Made by a program: the position numbers and the translations under genes. Below, in pieces: positions 1 to 7,014 of a stretch of DNA of 11,189 nucleotides. Source of the stretch: Microbacteriaceae bacterium UBA4731 (GTDB lineage: Bacteria; Actinomycetota; Actinomycetes; Actinomycetales; Microbacteriaceae); contig DHJB01000060.1 in NCBI GenBank assembly GCA_002404115.1, positions 9,915-21,103 on the forward strand, in the 5' to 3' direction. Numbering within the stretch: position 1 is the first letter of the stretch; each line of letters opens with the position of its first letter. The notes under the pieces were generated by a model. It saw nothing but the letters and a program-made list of their open reading frames with translations. It searched no databases and was not told the DNA's origin.

Positions 1-22
1 GGTGTGGATGGGCATCGATGAT

Positions 23-50
23 TGTCAATTTAAGTGGAACACTGTTGACA
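23..50. promoter_or_regulatory. Inverted repeat, possible ArsR operator
   Basis: TGTCAA (23-28) and its exact reverse complement TTGACA (45-50) are separated by 16 bases, in a stretch (17-50) clearly richer in A and T than the rest of the window. The repeat ends on the A of the preferred arsR start codon. ArsR-family repressors bind short imperfect inverted repeats in their own promoter, so this is a reasonable autoregulatory operator. The upstream sequence is cut off by the window, so no complete promoter can be assigned. Confidence 0.4.
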
Positions 51-400
51 TGTCCTTCACCGATCTCCTTCCCGTCGCCGATGTGACCGCGTGCTGCTCG
101 CCGCTGACCCGGGAAGCCATCACCGCGGAGCAGGCCGAAGACCTCGCCCGATCGCTCAAGGCGATCAGCGACCCCGCGCGCCTCCGCCTCATCTCCCTCG
201 TCGCCGCCCACTCCGACGCCGAAGCCTGCGTCTGCGACCTCACGGAGCCGCTCGGGCTGTCCCAGGGAACGGTGTCACACCACCTCAAGATTCTCGTCGA
301 CGCGGGAATCTTCAGCCGCGACAAACGAGGCACCTGGGCCTACTACCGCCTGGTTCCCGGCGCCCTCGACTCGCTCGCCCGCCTCCTGGTCACGGCATAA
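50..400 (+). CDS. arsR: ArsR-family metalloid-responsive repressor
   Basis: A 116-residue winged-helix repressor of the ArsR/SmtB family, predicted to leave its operator when it binds As(III) or a similar soft metal. From the ATG at 50, a Cys-Cys pair lies at residues 15-16 and Cys60/Cys62 sit in the ACVCDL stretch of the metal-binding helix, like the CVCDL of E. coli ArsR. The N-terminal Cys pair resembles the site described in Corynebacterium glutamicum ArsR, so the protein seems to combine both site types. The recognition helix is SQGTVSHHLKIL (residues 72-83), followed by a wing ending in TWAYYRL. The frame is open back to a GTG at 2, but the added residues are encoded by AT-rich, operator-like DNA, so ATG 50 is preferred. 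The channel gene follows 7 nt after the stop, which implies one transcript and arsenic as the likely signal. Confidence 0.88.
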   Translation: MSFTDLLPVADVTACCSPLTREAITAEQAEDLARSLKAISDPARLRLISLVAAHSDAEACVCDLTEPLGLSQGTVSHHLKILVDAGIFSRDKRGTWAYYRLVPGALDSLARLLVTA

Positions 401-407
401 CGCCGCC

Positions 408-1130
408 GTGTCACCGACCCCACTGACGCCGACCATCCCGTCGCCGAGCCGACCACGCCGGCTGCTCGCCGAGTTCCTCGGCAGCCTGTTCCTCGCGGCG
501 GTCGTCGTCGGCTCCGGGATCGCCGCCCAGCAGCTCTCACCGACGGATGTCGGCATCCAGCTCACCGAGAACGCCGTGGCAACCGCGGGCGGCCTGTTCG
601 CCCTCATCGTGATGTTCGCGCCGCTCAGCGGTGCCCACTTCAACCCCGTCGTCTCCCTCGTCGACGCCGCGTTCGGAGGACGCTCCTGGCGGGACGCCCT
701 GACCTACATCCCGGCGCAGGTGCTCGGCTGCACGCTCGGCGCGATCCTGGCGAACCTCATGTTCGCCCGGCCTCCGGTGACGCTGAGCACGACCGACCGG
801 ATGACCGGCGCGCACTTCCTCGCCGAAATCGTGGCCACGGCAGGGCTCGTGCTCGTCATCTTCGTGCTGGCTCGCTCCGGCCGCGGGCAGTTCGCCCCGG
901 CCGCAGTCGCCGTCTACATCGGCGCCGCCTACTTCTTCACCAGCTCGACCAGCTTCGCCAATCCGGCGATCACGATCGGGCGCATGGTGACCGACACGTT
1001 CGCGGGCATCGCCCCCGGATCCGTGCCTGGGTACCTGGCCGCGCAACTGCTCGGTGGGCTGCTCGGCTACGTGGTCGTGCGCCTGCTCCACCCGTCCGCG
1101 GCGGCGCCGCTCGTGCCGGCGGCCGCTTAG
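408..1130 (+). CDS. MIP/aquaporin-family channel, probable arsenite channel
   Basis: A 240-residue membrane channel of the major intrinsic protein family. The two half-helix signatures are SGAHFNPVVS (NPV at 79-81, in place of the usual NPA) and FANPAIT (NPA at 185-187), with about six hydrophobic helices around them. The residue after the second NPA is Ile, where water-selective aquaporins carry the filter Arg, so a wider pore for uncharged solutes such as As(OH)3 is expected. In Sinorhizobium meliloti the channel AqpS is co-transcribed with arsR and lets arsenite leave the cell after arsenate reduction. The arsR gene 7 nt upstream points to the same role, though no arsC is visible here. The GTG start has no Shine-Dalgarno sequence, suggesting translational coupling to arsR. 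Family certain; substrate inferred. Confidence 0.9.
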   Translation: MSPTPLTPTIPSPSRPRRLLAEFLGSLFLAAVVVGSGIAAQQLSPTDVGIQLTENAVATAGGLFALIVMFAPLSGAHFNPVVSLVDAAFGGRSWRDALTYIPAQVLGCTLGAILANLMFARPPVTLSTTDRMTGAHFLAEIVATAGLVLVIFVLARSGRGQFAPAAVAVYIGAAYFFTSSTSFANPAITIGRMVTDTFAGIAPGSVPGYLAAQLLGGLLGYVVVRLLHPSAAAPLVPAAA

Positions 1131-1198
1131 TCGGAAGGGTTCGCGGCGGCGCAGCACCAGCGCCGCTACCCGCGCCCCTGTTCGCGCCTCACCCACAG

Positions 1199-1258
1199 GT
1201 CTACTCTCAGGAGTGTCGGGCGACGAATCGCCGGGCGACGAGGCGAGCGTGGAAGGAG
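1199..1258 (+). promoter_or_regulatory. Leader of the copper operon with strong ribosome binding site
   Basis: The 135-nt gap after the channel gene holds TACTCT (1202-1207), a possible -10 element without a convincing -35. It overlaps the small inverted repeat ACTC-TCAG-GAGT. CGGGCGACGA occurs twice (1217-1226 and 1232-1241), and GGCGA-CGAA-TCGCC could form a short hairpin. GGAAGGAG (1251-1258) is a strong ribosome binding site 7 nt before the ATG at 1266. A new transcript, separate from arsR, probably starts here. No metal-regulator operator can be named with confidence. Confidence 0.3.
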
Positions 1259-1265
1259 TCCGGCC

Positions 1266-1532
1266 ATGATGTGGGGCTATGGAGGCAACATCGGGTGGAT
1301 GTGGATCTTTGGGCTGCTGGCCATCGTCGGCATCGCGCTGCTCGTTCTGCTCGTCGTGCGCCTGGTCTCCGCCGGCGCGGGCCGCGGGCCCACCGCAGGC
1401 GGCCAGACGCCCGGCCGGAGCAGGGCACGCGAGATTCTCGACGAACGCTTCGCCAAGGGGGAGTTGACCGCCGACCAGTACCGCGAACAGGTGCAGGTTC
1501 TCGGCGAGGACAGGTACCGCGAGCACAAGTAG
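1266..1532 (+). CDS. Small membrane-anchored SHOCT-domain protein
   Basis: An 88-residue protein with one transmembrane helix (about residues 10-34), a Gly/Pro/Arg-rich linker, and a C-terminal SHOCT domain (about 53-82; AREILDERF, then AKGELTADQYREQ). SHOCT domains are short helical modules at the C-termini of many bacterial membrane proteins, thought to mediate oligomerisation; no enzymatic role is known. Similar Met/Trp/Gly-rich N-termini plus SHOCT are frequent beside copper oxidases and copper ATPases in actinobacteria. The start is fixed by GGAAGGAG 7 nt upstream. The multicopper oxidase fragment begins 10 nt after the stop, so the gene heads a copper-related operon. Function in copper handling is inferred from context only. 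Confidence 0.8.
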   Translation: MMWGYGGNIGWMWIFGLLAIVGIALLVLLVVRLVSAGAGRGPTAGGQTPGRSRAREILDERFAKGELTADQYREQVQVLGEDRYREHK

Positions 1533-1542
1533 AGGTCAGGAC

Positions 1543-1827
1543 GTGGAGCCGATCAGCCGCCGCAGTGCGCTGGTCCTGGGCGGGCTCGGGGCAGTCGGCG
1601 TTGTCGTCGGCGGGGCCGGGCTGCTCTGGGTCTGGACATCCGCATCCTCGCCGGGTGCCGGCGGGAAGCTCGCGCAGCCCCCTGAGCTGCGAAGCGTCGA
1701 CGGCCAACTGCAGCTGAAACTGGATGCCGCCCCCGGCCGCGTGCAGATCGGCGGCCGCTCGGCGAGCGCACTCACCTACAACGGCGGCCTGCCTGGGCCT
1801 ACCCTGCGCCTCGGAGCTGGCGACCGG
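1543..1827 (+). pseudogene. Multicopper oxidase, N-terminal fragment only
   Basis: The first ~95 codons of a periplasmic multicopper oxidase of the CopA/CueO type. They begin at GTG 1543 with GAGGT at 1532-1536 as ribosome binding site. Residues 5-31 form a twin-arginine signal (SRRSALVLGG, then a hydrophobic stretch), as expected for an enzyme exported folded with copper. The start of the first cupredoxin domain follows, with the hallmark TYNGGLPGPTLRL and GD. Homology stops at Arg95. The frame then runs on to 2244, but that part is an out-of-frame reading of the ATPase gene. None of the His/Cys copper ligands, which lie further downstream, are present, so this is not a working oxidase. The family normally has 450-600 residues. 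The loss looks like a deletion shared with the next gene. Confidence 0.82.
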
Positions 1828-1831
1828 CCGG

Positions 1832-3049
1832 GCGCAGGCCGGCAAGGCCGACGTGCAGCGCCTGGCCGACCGGGTGTCGGCGATTTTCGTGCCGATCGTA
1901 ATCGGGCTGGCGCTGGCCACTCTCGCGGTCTGGCTGCTCATCGGCGCCGGCCCGGTGATGGCGTTCACCGCGGCCGTGGCCACGCTGATCATCGCCTGCC
2001 CGTGCGCGCTCGGGCTGGCGACGCCGACCGCGCTGCTGGTGGGCACGGGCCGCGGCGCGCAGCTGGGCATCCTGATCAAGGGGCCGCAGATCCTCGAATC
2101 GACCCGCCGCATCGATACGATCGTGCTCGACAAAACCGGAACCGTGACGACCGGGCGGATGGGCCTCGTGGGCGTCGTGCCCGCCGAGGGCGTCGCCGCG
2201 GACGAGCTCCTGCGCCTGGCCGGCGCAGCGGAGACCGGCTCTGAGCATCCCCTCGGTGCCGCCATCGCCGCCGGGGCCAGGGAGCGCGTTTCGGCGCTGC
2301 CGCCGGCCGAGGCGTTCGCCTCCGAAGACGGCCTCGGCGTGCAGGCGGTCGTCGACGGGCACCTCGTGCTGGTCGGCCGCCCGCGCTGGCTCGACGAGCA
2401 GTGGAGCATCGCGCTGCCCGCCGACCTCGAGGCCGCGATCGCCGCCGCCGAGGAGCAGGGACGCACGGCGGTCGCGGTGGCCTGGGACGGGCAGGCCCGA
2501 GGCATCCTTGCCGTGTCCGACCTCGTCAAGCCGAGCAGCGCGGCGGCAGTCGCCGAATTCCGCCGCCTTGGCCTGCGGCCGGTGCTGCTCACCGGCGACA
2601 ACGAGCGCGTCGCCCGCGCGGTCGCCGCCGAGGTGGGGATCACCGACGTGACGGCCGGCGTGCTCCCGGCGGAGAAGGCCGAGGCCATCCGTGCCCTGCA
2701 GCGGCAGGGCCGGGTCGTGGCGATGGTCGGCGACGGCGTGAACGACGCCGTGGCCCTGGCCACCGCCGACCTGGGCATCGCCATGGGAACCGGAACGGAT
2801 GTCGCCATCGAGGCCAGCGACCTGACCCTCGTGCGCAGCGACCTCGTCGCCGCGGCGGATGCGATCCGGCTGTCCCGGCGCACCCTGGCCACGATCAAGG
2901 GCAACCTGTTCTGGGCGTTCGCCTACAACATCGCGGCGATTCCGCTTGCGATGCTCGGCCTGCTCAACCCGTTGATCGCCGGGGCCGCCATGGGGCTGTC
3001 CTCGATCTTCGTGGTGACCAACAGCCTCCGGCTGCGCGGGTTCCGCTGA
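1832..3049 (+). pseudogene. copA: Cu(I)-transporting P1B-type ATPase, N-terminally truncated
   Basis: The C-terminal ~405 residues of a copper-exporting ATPase. Present in order are the lead into the channel helices (QAGKADVQRLADRV), the metal-binding CPC in IIACPCALGLATP (1997-2005), the phosphorylation motif DKTGT (2129-2143), the P1B-specific SEHPLG, LLTGDN, GDGVNDAVAL, the YN motif in FAYNIAAIP, and MGLSSIF in the last helix. CPC plus YN plus MxxSS is the Cu(I) (P1B-1) pattern. Missing are any N-terminal metal-binding domain, the first transmembrane helices, and the actuator domain with its TGE loop, roughly 340 residues, so pumping is not expected. The homologous part begins around 1832, directly fused out of frame to the multicopper oxidase fragment. 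GTG or ATG codons inside could start a shortened product. The usual Pro of NDAPAL is Val here. Confidence 0.85.
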
Positions 3050-3098
3050 GGATTCCGCCCGCCCGGTTTCTCAACCCGTCATGTCGAAGGGAACAACA

Positions 3099-3698
3099 AT
3101 GCCCAGAACACCCCGGTACCTTCTCGGTGCGGCCGCCGTCGCGACCGCCCTCATCCTCGGCGGCTGCGCCGGCGGGATGCCCGGCGCGGGAGGCGTTTCG
3201 GGCGCTCCCGGCCGGGCGACGGCCTCCGCAGCCTTCGGCGCGGCCGACGTGACGTTCGCGCAGATGATGATCCCCCACCACGAGCAGGCCGTCGACATGA
3301 GCGACGACATCCTGGCCAAGGACGGTGTCGACCAGCGCATCCGGGACCTGGCAACGCAGATCAAGGCCGCCCAGCAGCCGGAAATCACCCAGCTCAAGGA
3401 GTGGCTCAACGCCTGGGGCGGCGCCGAAGACGCAATGTCGGGGATGCCGGGCATGGGCGACGGGTCGGACGGGATGATGTCGGACGGCGACATGATGGCT
3501 CTGCGGAACGCGTCGGCGGCGGAGGCCGGCAGGCCGTTCCTCGAGGGGATGATCGTGCACCACCAGGGCGCGATCGTCATGGCGCAGACCGAACTCGACC
3601 ACGGCGAGAACGGCGACGCGCGGGCCCTCGCGCGGGCCATCGTGACGTCCCAGGGTGAGGAGATCGGCGTCATGAAGGAGCTTCTCGCGAGCTTGTAG
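3099..3698 (+). CDS. DUF305 lipoprotein, likely extracytoplasmic copper-binding protein
   Basis: A 199-residue secreted lipoprotein. The signal peptide (residues 1-22) ends in a lipobox LGGC with Cys23 as the lipidated residue. A small-residue linker leads to the DUF305 (ferritin-like, four-helix) domain, marked by paired motifs MMIPHHEQAV (56-65) and GMIVHHQGAI (151-160) and a Met-rich loop between them (about 113-134). DUF305 proteins are common in copper and silver resistance clusters, and the His pairs and Met residues are plausible Cu ligands. GAAGGGA (3086-3092) fits ATG 3099 as start; the in-frame ATG at 3081 would lack a binding site. The gene lies 49 nt after the ATPase fragment and is the last of the operon. 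It is intact, unlike its two upstream neighbours, so some copper buffering may remain. Confidence 0.87.
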   Translation: MPRTPRYLLGAAAVATALILGGCAGGMPGAGGVSGAPGRATASAAFGAADVTFAQMMIPHHEQAVDMSDDILAKDGVDQRIRDLATQIKAAQQPEITQLKEWLNAWGGAEDAMSGMPGMGDGSDGMMSDGDMMALRNASAAEAGRPFLEGMIVHHQGAIVMAQTELDHGENGDARALARAIVTSQGEEIGVMKELLASL

Positions 3699-3751
3699 GG
3701 ATCGCCCTCTGCGGGTCTGCGGGGTCTGCGGGCGTGCGCGGTGGGCGGGTG

Positions 3752-5128
3752 TCAGGAGTGTGGCCGGTCGGGCCCCGCCCGGAGCGCCCTGACCAGCGGT
3801 GCCTTCCCGAGCGGCGTGCGCTCCACGGCCTCCACGACCCGCACGCGCACCCGCGTGCCGACCGCGCCGGCGGCGGTCAGCGCCGACGCCACCCCGGCAC
3901 GGATTCGCTCGGCCGATTCGTTCGGCGCCACACCGGCCAGGAGCACCTGCAGCCCCCACGGCTCCTGCACGACCTGCCAGCCGGCGATGGTTGCCTCATC
4001 GAGCACCCCATGGAACACGTTGGGGTGGACGCTGACCTCACCGTCGGCGCCGGGCAACCGGAGCACGTCTTCGACGCGGCCTTCGACCCCTGCCAGCAGG
4101 GCGAAGGATCGCCCGCATGGGCAGCCGCGGCCGCCGACGCCAACGCTGTCGGACATCTCGTACCGGATCAGCGGCAGGGTTCGGGAGAACAGTACGGTGA
4201 CCAGGATGCGTGCGCCGATGGTGCCAGGCGGCACCGGCATCCCGGCCCAGTCCACAGGTTCGACGATCACCAGGTCCTCGTAGAGGTGGCGGTTGTGGAA
4301 TGAGCACGGTGAGGCGATGACGGCCGTTTCGGTGGCGGCGTAGACGTCGAATGGCTCGGTTCCCCAGGCGGCGCGCACCTCGGCTGCGGCGTGCCCGCTC
4401 AGAACCTCGGAGGCCGACATGACCGCCCGTGGGGCGATGGCCAACCGCCCAGCGCGCTGCTCGGCGGCCAGGGGCTTCAGCACGGAAGGGTAGGCGACCA
4501 GCAGGCGCGGCTGGAAGCGGTTGAGCGCGGATACCGTCTCGGCCAGGGGGCTCGTCGCGTCGAGCCGGAGCGTGGGCACGAACCGGGACCGGAGGAAGGC
4601 CCCGACCACCGCCGATTGGTGCGTCGGCACACGAGAGGCGACCATCGCAATCCGCAGGCGGCCGGAGAGCCCGACCGGGATTCCGGCCCACGCATCGGCG
4701 CGCGCATAGGAAGCGAGCATGGCGGCCCACTCGGACCGGTCCCAGGCGAAGATGCCCCAGCGGCCGGTCGTTCCGGCCGTCGCCGAGGCCCACCACCGTC
4801 CCCGCCAGGGCCGGGCCGGGTCTGCGCTCGCCGCGACGAGGGCCCTCAGGTGCTCCTCGAGATCGGCCAGGCGCAGCCCGGGGACGGTGACGACCTGATC
4901 GAAGTGGTCCATCAGATCCGCCTTGGTGACCGGGGGAAGCTCCGACAGGGGTGCGTCGAACAGACCGGCATGATGCCGACGGTAGAACTCGGAGCCAGCG
5001 TAGGCGGCGCGGCGCAGTTCGGCGAGGGCGCGGGCCTGGTGCGCCGCGATTCGGGCGGCATCCCACCGGTCCCGGCGTCGCCAGAGGACGCGAAGCACGA
5101 GCAGCCGCGCCAGCACGCCGGCATCCAC
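3752..5128 (-). CDS. Adenylate-forming enzyme, CapK/PaaK-like (F390 synthetase-related)
   Basis: About 458 residues of the ANL-type adenylate-forming superfamily, close to the phenylacetate-CoA ligase/CapK branch and the F390 synthetase-related group. Visible core motifs are the phosphate loop SATAGTTGRWGIF (115-127), YAATET (263-268), RYEMSD (322-327), a CPCGRS Cys cluster (336-341), the hinge GRVEDVLRL (350-358), and the C-terminal PLGK whose Lys442 would be the catalytic lysine. It should activate a carboxylate with ATP; the substrate is unknown. The start is uncertain. GTG 5128 begins just before the conserved region but has no binding site, ATG 5200 is the only nearby in-frame ATG, and a well-placed GGAGGTG precedes an out-of-frame ATG at 5163. 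The gene follows the CHY zinc-finger gene on the same strand and converges with the DUF305 gene. Confidence 0.83.
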   Translation of the reverse strand: MDAGVLARLLVLRVLWRRRDRWDAARIAAHQARALAELRRAAYAGSEFYRRHHAGLFDAPLSELPPVTKADLMDHFDQVVTVPGLRLADLEEHLRALVAASADPARPWRGRWWASATAGTTGRWGIFAWDRSEWAAMLASYARADAWAGIPVGLSGRLRIAMVASRVPTHQSAVVGAFLRSRFVPTLRLDATSPLAETVSALNRFQPRLLVAYPSVLKPLAAEQRAGRLAIAPRAVMSASEVLSGHAAAEVRAAWGTEPFDVYAATETAVIASPCSFHNRHLYEDLVIVEPVDWAGMPVPPGTIGARILVTVLFSRTLPLIRYEMSDSVGVGGRGCPCGRSFALLAGVEGRVEDVLRLPGADGEVSVHPNVFHGVLDEATIAGWQVVQEPWGLQVLLAGVAPNESAERIRAGVASALTAAGAVGTRVRVRVVEAVERTPLGKAPLVRALRAGPDRPHS

Positions 5129-5234
5129 TACGGCCGGGGTGACTGCTCCGCCAGGGTGCGCATCCCGCTCACCTCCCGCCGTGGGCCGTTGGGTGCCCAT
5201 GGTAGCTGGGGGCGCGGCGCTCGGCGAGGGGCCC

Positions 5235-5561
5235 TCAGGCGGCGGGCGGCGGCACCTGGAAGTACAGGTGGGCGTGCAGGCTGCACCGTTCGTTGAATCC
5301 GGCGCCGCAGGCGGGGCACGAGGTGCTTCTGCGGTAGTCGGTGATGGTGATCTCGCTGCGGCACTCGCCGCAGAGGATGGCCCTCTCCGACCACTCGGCT
5401 TCCGGCCACTGCTGGGCCGGGTGGGTTTCGCCGTGTGCGTGGCACTCGAAGCACGGGTAGAAGCGCCCGCAGCACTTGAATTTGATCGCCACGATGTCGA
5501 GCGGGGTTTGGTAGTGGATGCAGCGGGTGGCGTCATCCGTGGTCTGCCCGTAGACGTGCAT
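5235..5561 (-). CDS. CHY zinc-finger protein
   Basis: A 108-residue protein with the CHY zinc-finger pattern. CIHY at residues 14-17 is followed by Cys30/Cys31, CFECHAH (37-43), a CGEC pair (64-67), a CPAC pair (82-85) and Cys93/His96/His98, enough ligands for two or three zinc ions. The family binds zinc; in bacteria these are small stand-alone proteins of unknown role, whereas in eukaryotes the domain is part of the ubiquitin ligase RCHY1. There is no signal peptide, so it is cytoplasmic. The ATG start is supported by AGAAGGGA 5 nt upstream. The adenylate-forming enzyme lies downstream on the same strand and the two may be co-transcribed. Family call firm; function unknown. Confidence 0.85.
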   Translation of the reverse strand: MHVYGQTTDDATRCIHYQTPLDIVAIKFKCCGRFYPCFECHAHGETHPAQQWPEAEWSERAILCGECRSEITITDYRRSTSCPACGAGFNERCSLHAHLYFQVPPPAA

Positions 5562-5594
5562 GCCGCTCCCTTCTCGTGTTCCCTGACACCCTGC

Positions 5595-5666
5595 GCCGAG
5601 ATTGCCTGTTCCGGTCGAGTTTGCCTGATACGCCTGACAATCTCGACCGAAAGGGTCAATCTCGAC
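5595..5666. repeat. Palindromic intergenic element, family A copy 1
   Basis: A 72-nt imperfect palindrome in the gap between the eis stop codon and the CHY gene. Each arm holds two GAGATTG-like units (GCCGAGATTG and GGTCGAGTTTG on the left, CAATCTCGACC and GTCAATCTCGAC on the right) around an unpaired centre containing GATACG. A second copy of identical length lies at 10483-10554; by eye about 57 of the 72 positions agree. Matching length, layout and sequence at two unrelated loci mark this as a repeat family and not a gene-specific terminator. Confidence 0.8.
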
Positions 5667-5685
5667 GAGGGGGGGCGGGCGCGGG

Positions 5686-7002
5686 CTAGAAGCTGGTGCT
5701 CATCCGCGGGGTGTGCACGGAGTGGAAGGCGGCGTCGAGGCGGGCTGCGGCATCCGGCGTGTGCTCGAGAATGCAGCCGGCGCGCACGAGGTCGATGACG
5801 TTCGACCCGCCGAGGTAGATGGCGGCGAGGTCCGCCGCGGAGAGCGAGACCCGCGCCGCGGTGAGGGGAGCCGGCCCGGCGAGCTGATGCGCGTGCGCGC
5901 TCCCGTCGGCAGCCACCGTGAGCAGGAAGTCGCCGTCGGCGAAGCCGAGGTCGTCGGTGACCTCGAGCACGAACTCGCCGGGGGCGGAGAAGGTGCGCAG
6001 GGAGAGCGCGGCGGGGACGTCGAGGATGCGCAACCAGAGGTTGTCGCTCTCGTTGGTCTTGTGCACGGCGCGGGAGTCGGTGATCTGCCAGGCGACCGGC
6101 TCGGAGACCGCGCGGAGCGGGGCCGTGACTTCGCTGACGAGGTCCATCTCGATCAGGAAACGCCAGAGGGCGGCGTAGGCGTCGTCGGTGGCGGCGACCA
6201 GGTCGACCAGCTCGAGCCGGCCGGGGTAGCTGCCGTTTTCGAGCTGGATCTCGTAGACCGCGAAACCCTGGATCAGGCCGGCCTCGTCGTCGTAGCGCAC
6301 CGCGCGGCGGTCGTGCTTCGGGGCGTCGCGCTCGCTCAGCAGGCCCAGCGCGCGCTTCCACCAGTTGTCCCGGCGGTCCACCTCGCCGGGCGAGTTGCCC
6401 CTCGTGCGCTCGAAGACGGGCGGCCCGTCGACGAGCAGGGATTTGGTCGGCACGAACTGCACCCGGCCGGCCGGCTCGGGACCCATCCAGCGGGCTCTGG
6501 CCGTGGTGACGGCGTAGGTGGCCTCGCGGGCGGCGGGGCCGAAGCCGTACCGGCCGTAGATGGTCGCCTCCGACACGGTGAGCATTGCGATCGAATGGCC
6601 GCGCTCCGCGGCGGTGCGGAGTTCGCCGGTGAGCAGGGCGCGGGCGATGCCGCGGCGCCGATGCGTGGGGGAGACCGTCACCGAGCTGATCGCCCAGGCA
6701 GGGAAGGTTGTTCCGCCGGGCACGGTGAGGCCCATCTCCCAGGAGCGAACAGTGGCGACGGGAGTGTCCGGGTCGGCTCCGGTGCGGTCCCAGACGGCCA
6801 TGACACGGTCGACGGCGACCTCCTCGGCCAGGGCGACGAGGTACACGTCGCCGGGCGCGTCGTGGAAGCCGCGGGCGTCGGCGAGGAGCCAGCGCCGGGT
6901 GGCCTCGGCGTCGGAGGTGTCGACGACAGCCAGCTCGAGGCCACCCTTGGCCAGGGTTGCGCGAGAGGCCTCATCGACCGGAACGGAGGAGTAGTGGTTC
7001 AC
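5686..7002 (-). CDS. eis: Eis-family GNAT N-acetyltransferase
   Basis: A 438-residue acetyl-CoA-dependent N-acetyltransferase of the Eis type, the size of the Mycobacterium tuberculosis enzyme plus a short extension. The order is an N-terminal GNAT domain (about 20-165) with acetyl-CoA loop VSPTHRRRGIARALL (110-124), a second GNAT-like domain (about 190-325), and an SCP2-like C-terminal domain opening with NLWLRILDV (321-329). IYGRYGFG (148-155) carries Tyr149, matching the general-acid Tyr126 of M. tuberculosis Eis. The chain ends in Phe, as in that enzyme, where the C-terminal carboxylate takes part in catalysis. Eis proteins acetylate several amines of aminoglycosides and other polyamines; the native substrate here is unknown. 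The GTG start has no Shine-Dalgarno sequence but sits 6 nt after a TAGTCT box, suggesting a leaderless transcript. Confidence 0.92.
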   Translation of the reverse strand: MNHYSSVPVDEASRATLAKGGLELAVVDTSDAEATRRWLLADARGFHDAPGDVYLVALAEEVAVDRVMAVWDRTGADPDTPVATVRSWEMGLTVPGGTTFPAWAISSVTVSPTHRRRGIARALLTGELRTAAERGHSIAMLTVSEATIYGRYGFGPAAREATYAVTTARARWMGPEPAGRVQFVPTKSLLVDGPPVFERTRGNSPGEVDRRDNWWKRALGLLSERDAPKHDRRAVRYDDEAGLIQGFAVYEIQLENGSYPGRLELVDLVAATDDAYAALWRFLIEMDLVSEVTAPLRAVSEPVAWQITDSRAVHKTNESDNLWLRILDVPAALSLRTFSAPGEFVLEVTDDLGFADGDFLLTVAADGSAHAHQLAGPAPLTAARVSLSAADLAAIYLGGSNVIDLVRAGCILEHTPDAAARLDAAFHSVHTPRMSTSF

Positions 7003-7008
7003 GGATTC

Positions 7009-7014
7009 AGACTA
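7009..7014 (-). promoter_or_regulatory. Probable -10 box of eis, leaderless start
   Basis: On the minus strand TAGTCT is followed by six bases (GAATCC) and then the GTG start codon of eis. A transcript starting about seven bases after the -10 would begin at the start codon itself, and no Shine-Dalgarno sequence is present. The -35 region (around 7034-7039, CTGTCG) is weak. Leaderless mRNAs are common in actinobacteria. Confidence 0.45.

Noticed and set aside
45..50. TTGACA as a -35 promoter box
   Set aside because: A -10 at normal spacing would fall inside arsR coding sequence. The hexamer is better explained as half of the inverted repeat.
537..1526. Long minus-strand open frame opposite the channel and SHOCT genes
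   Set aside because: Its translation is rich in Arg, Gly, Glu and Ala without a family motif. It is opposite clearly coding + strand genes and arises from GC-rich codon bias.
1207..2904. Minus-strand open frame of 565 codons opposite the copper genes
   Set aside because: Low-complexity Ala/Ser/Arg/Pro translation, while the + strand carries unmistakable P-type ATPase motifs.
3708..3750. Near-tandem GTCTGCGGG repeats after the DUF305 gene
   Set aside because: Three short, degenerate GC-rich units without inverted symmetry; consistent with simple slippage and too weak to call a terminator or array.
5201..6361. Upstream extension of the adenylate-forming enzyme's frame across the CHY and eis genes
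   Set aside because: The extension overlaps two well-supported genes on the same strand in other frames, and its translation is Arg/Pro-rich without resemblance to the enzyme family.
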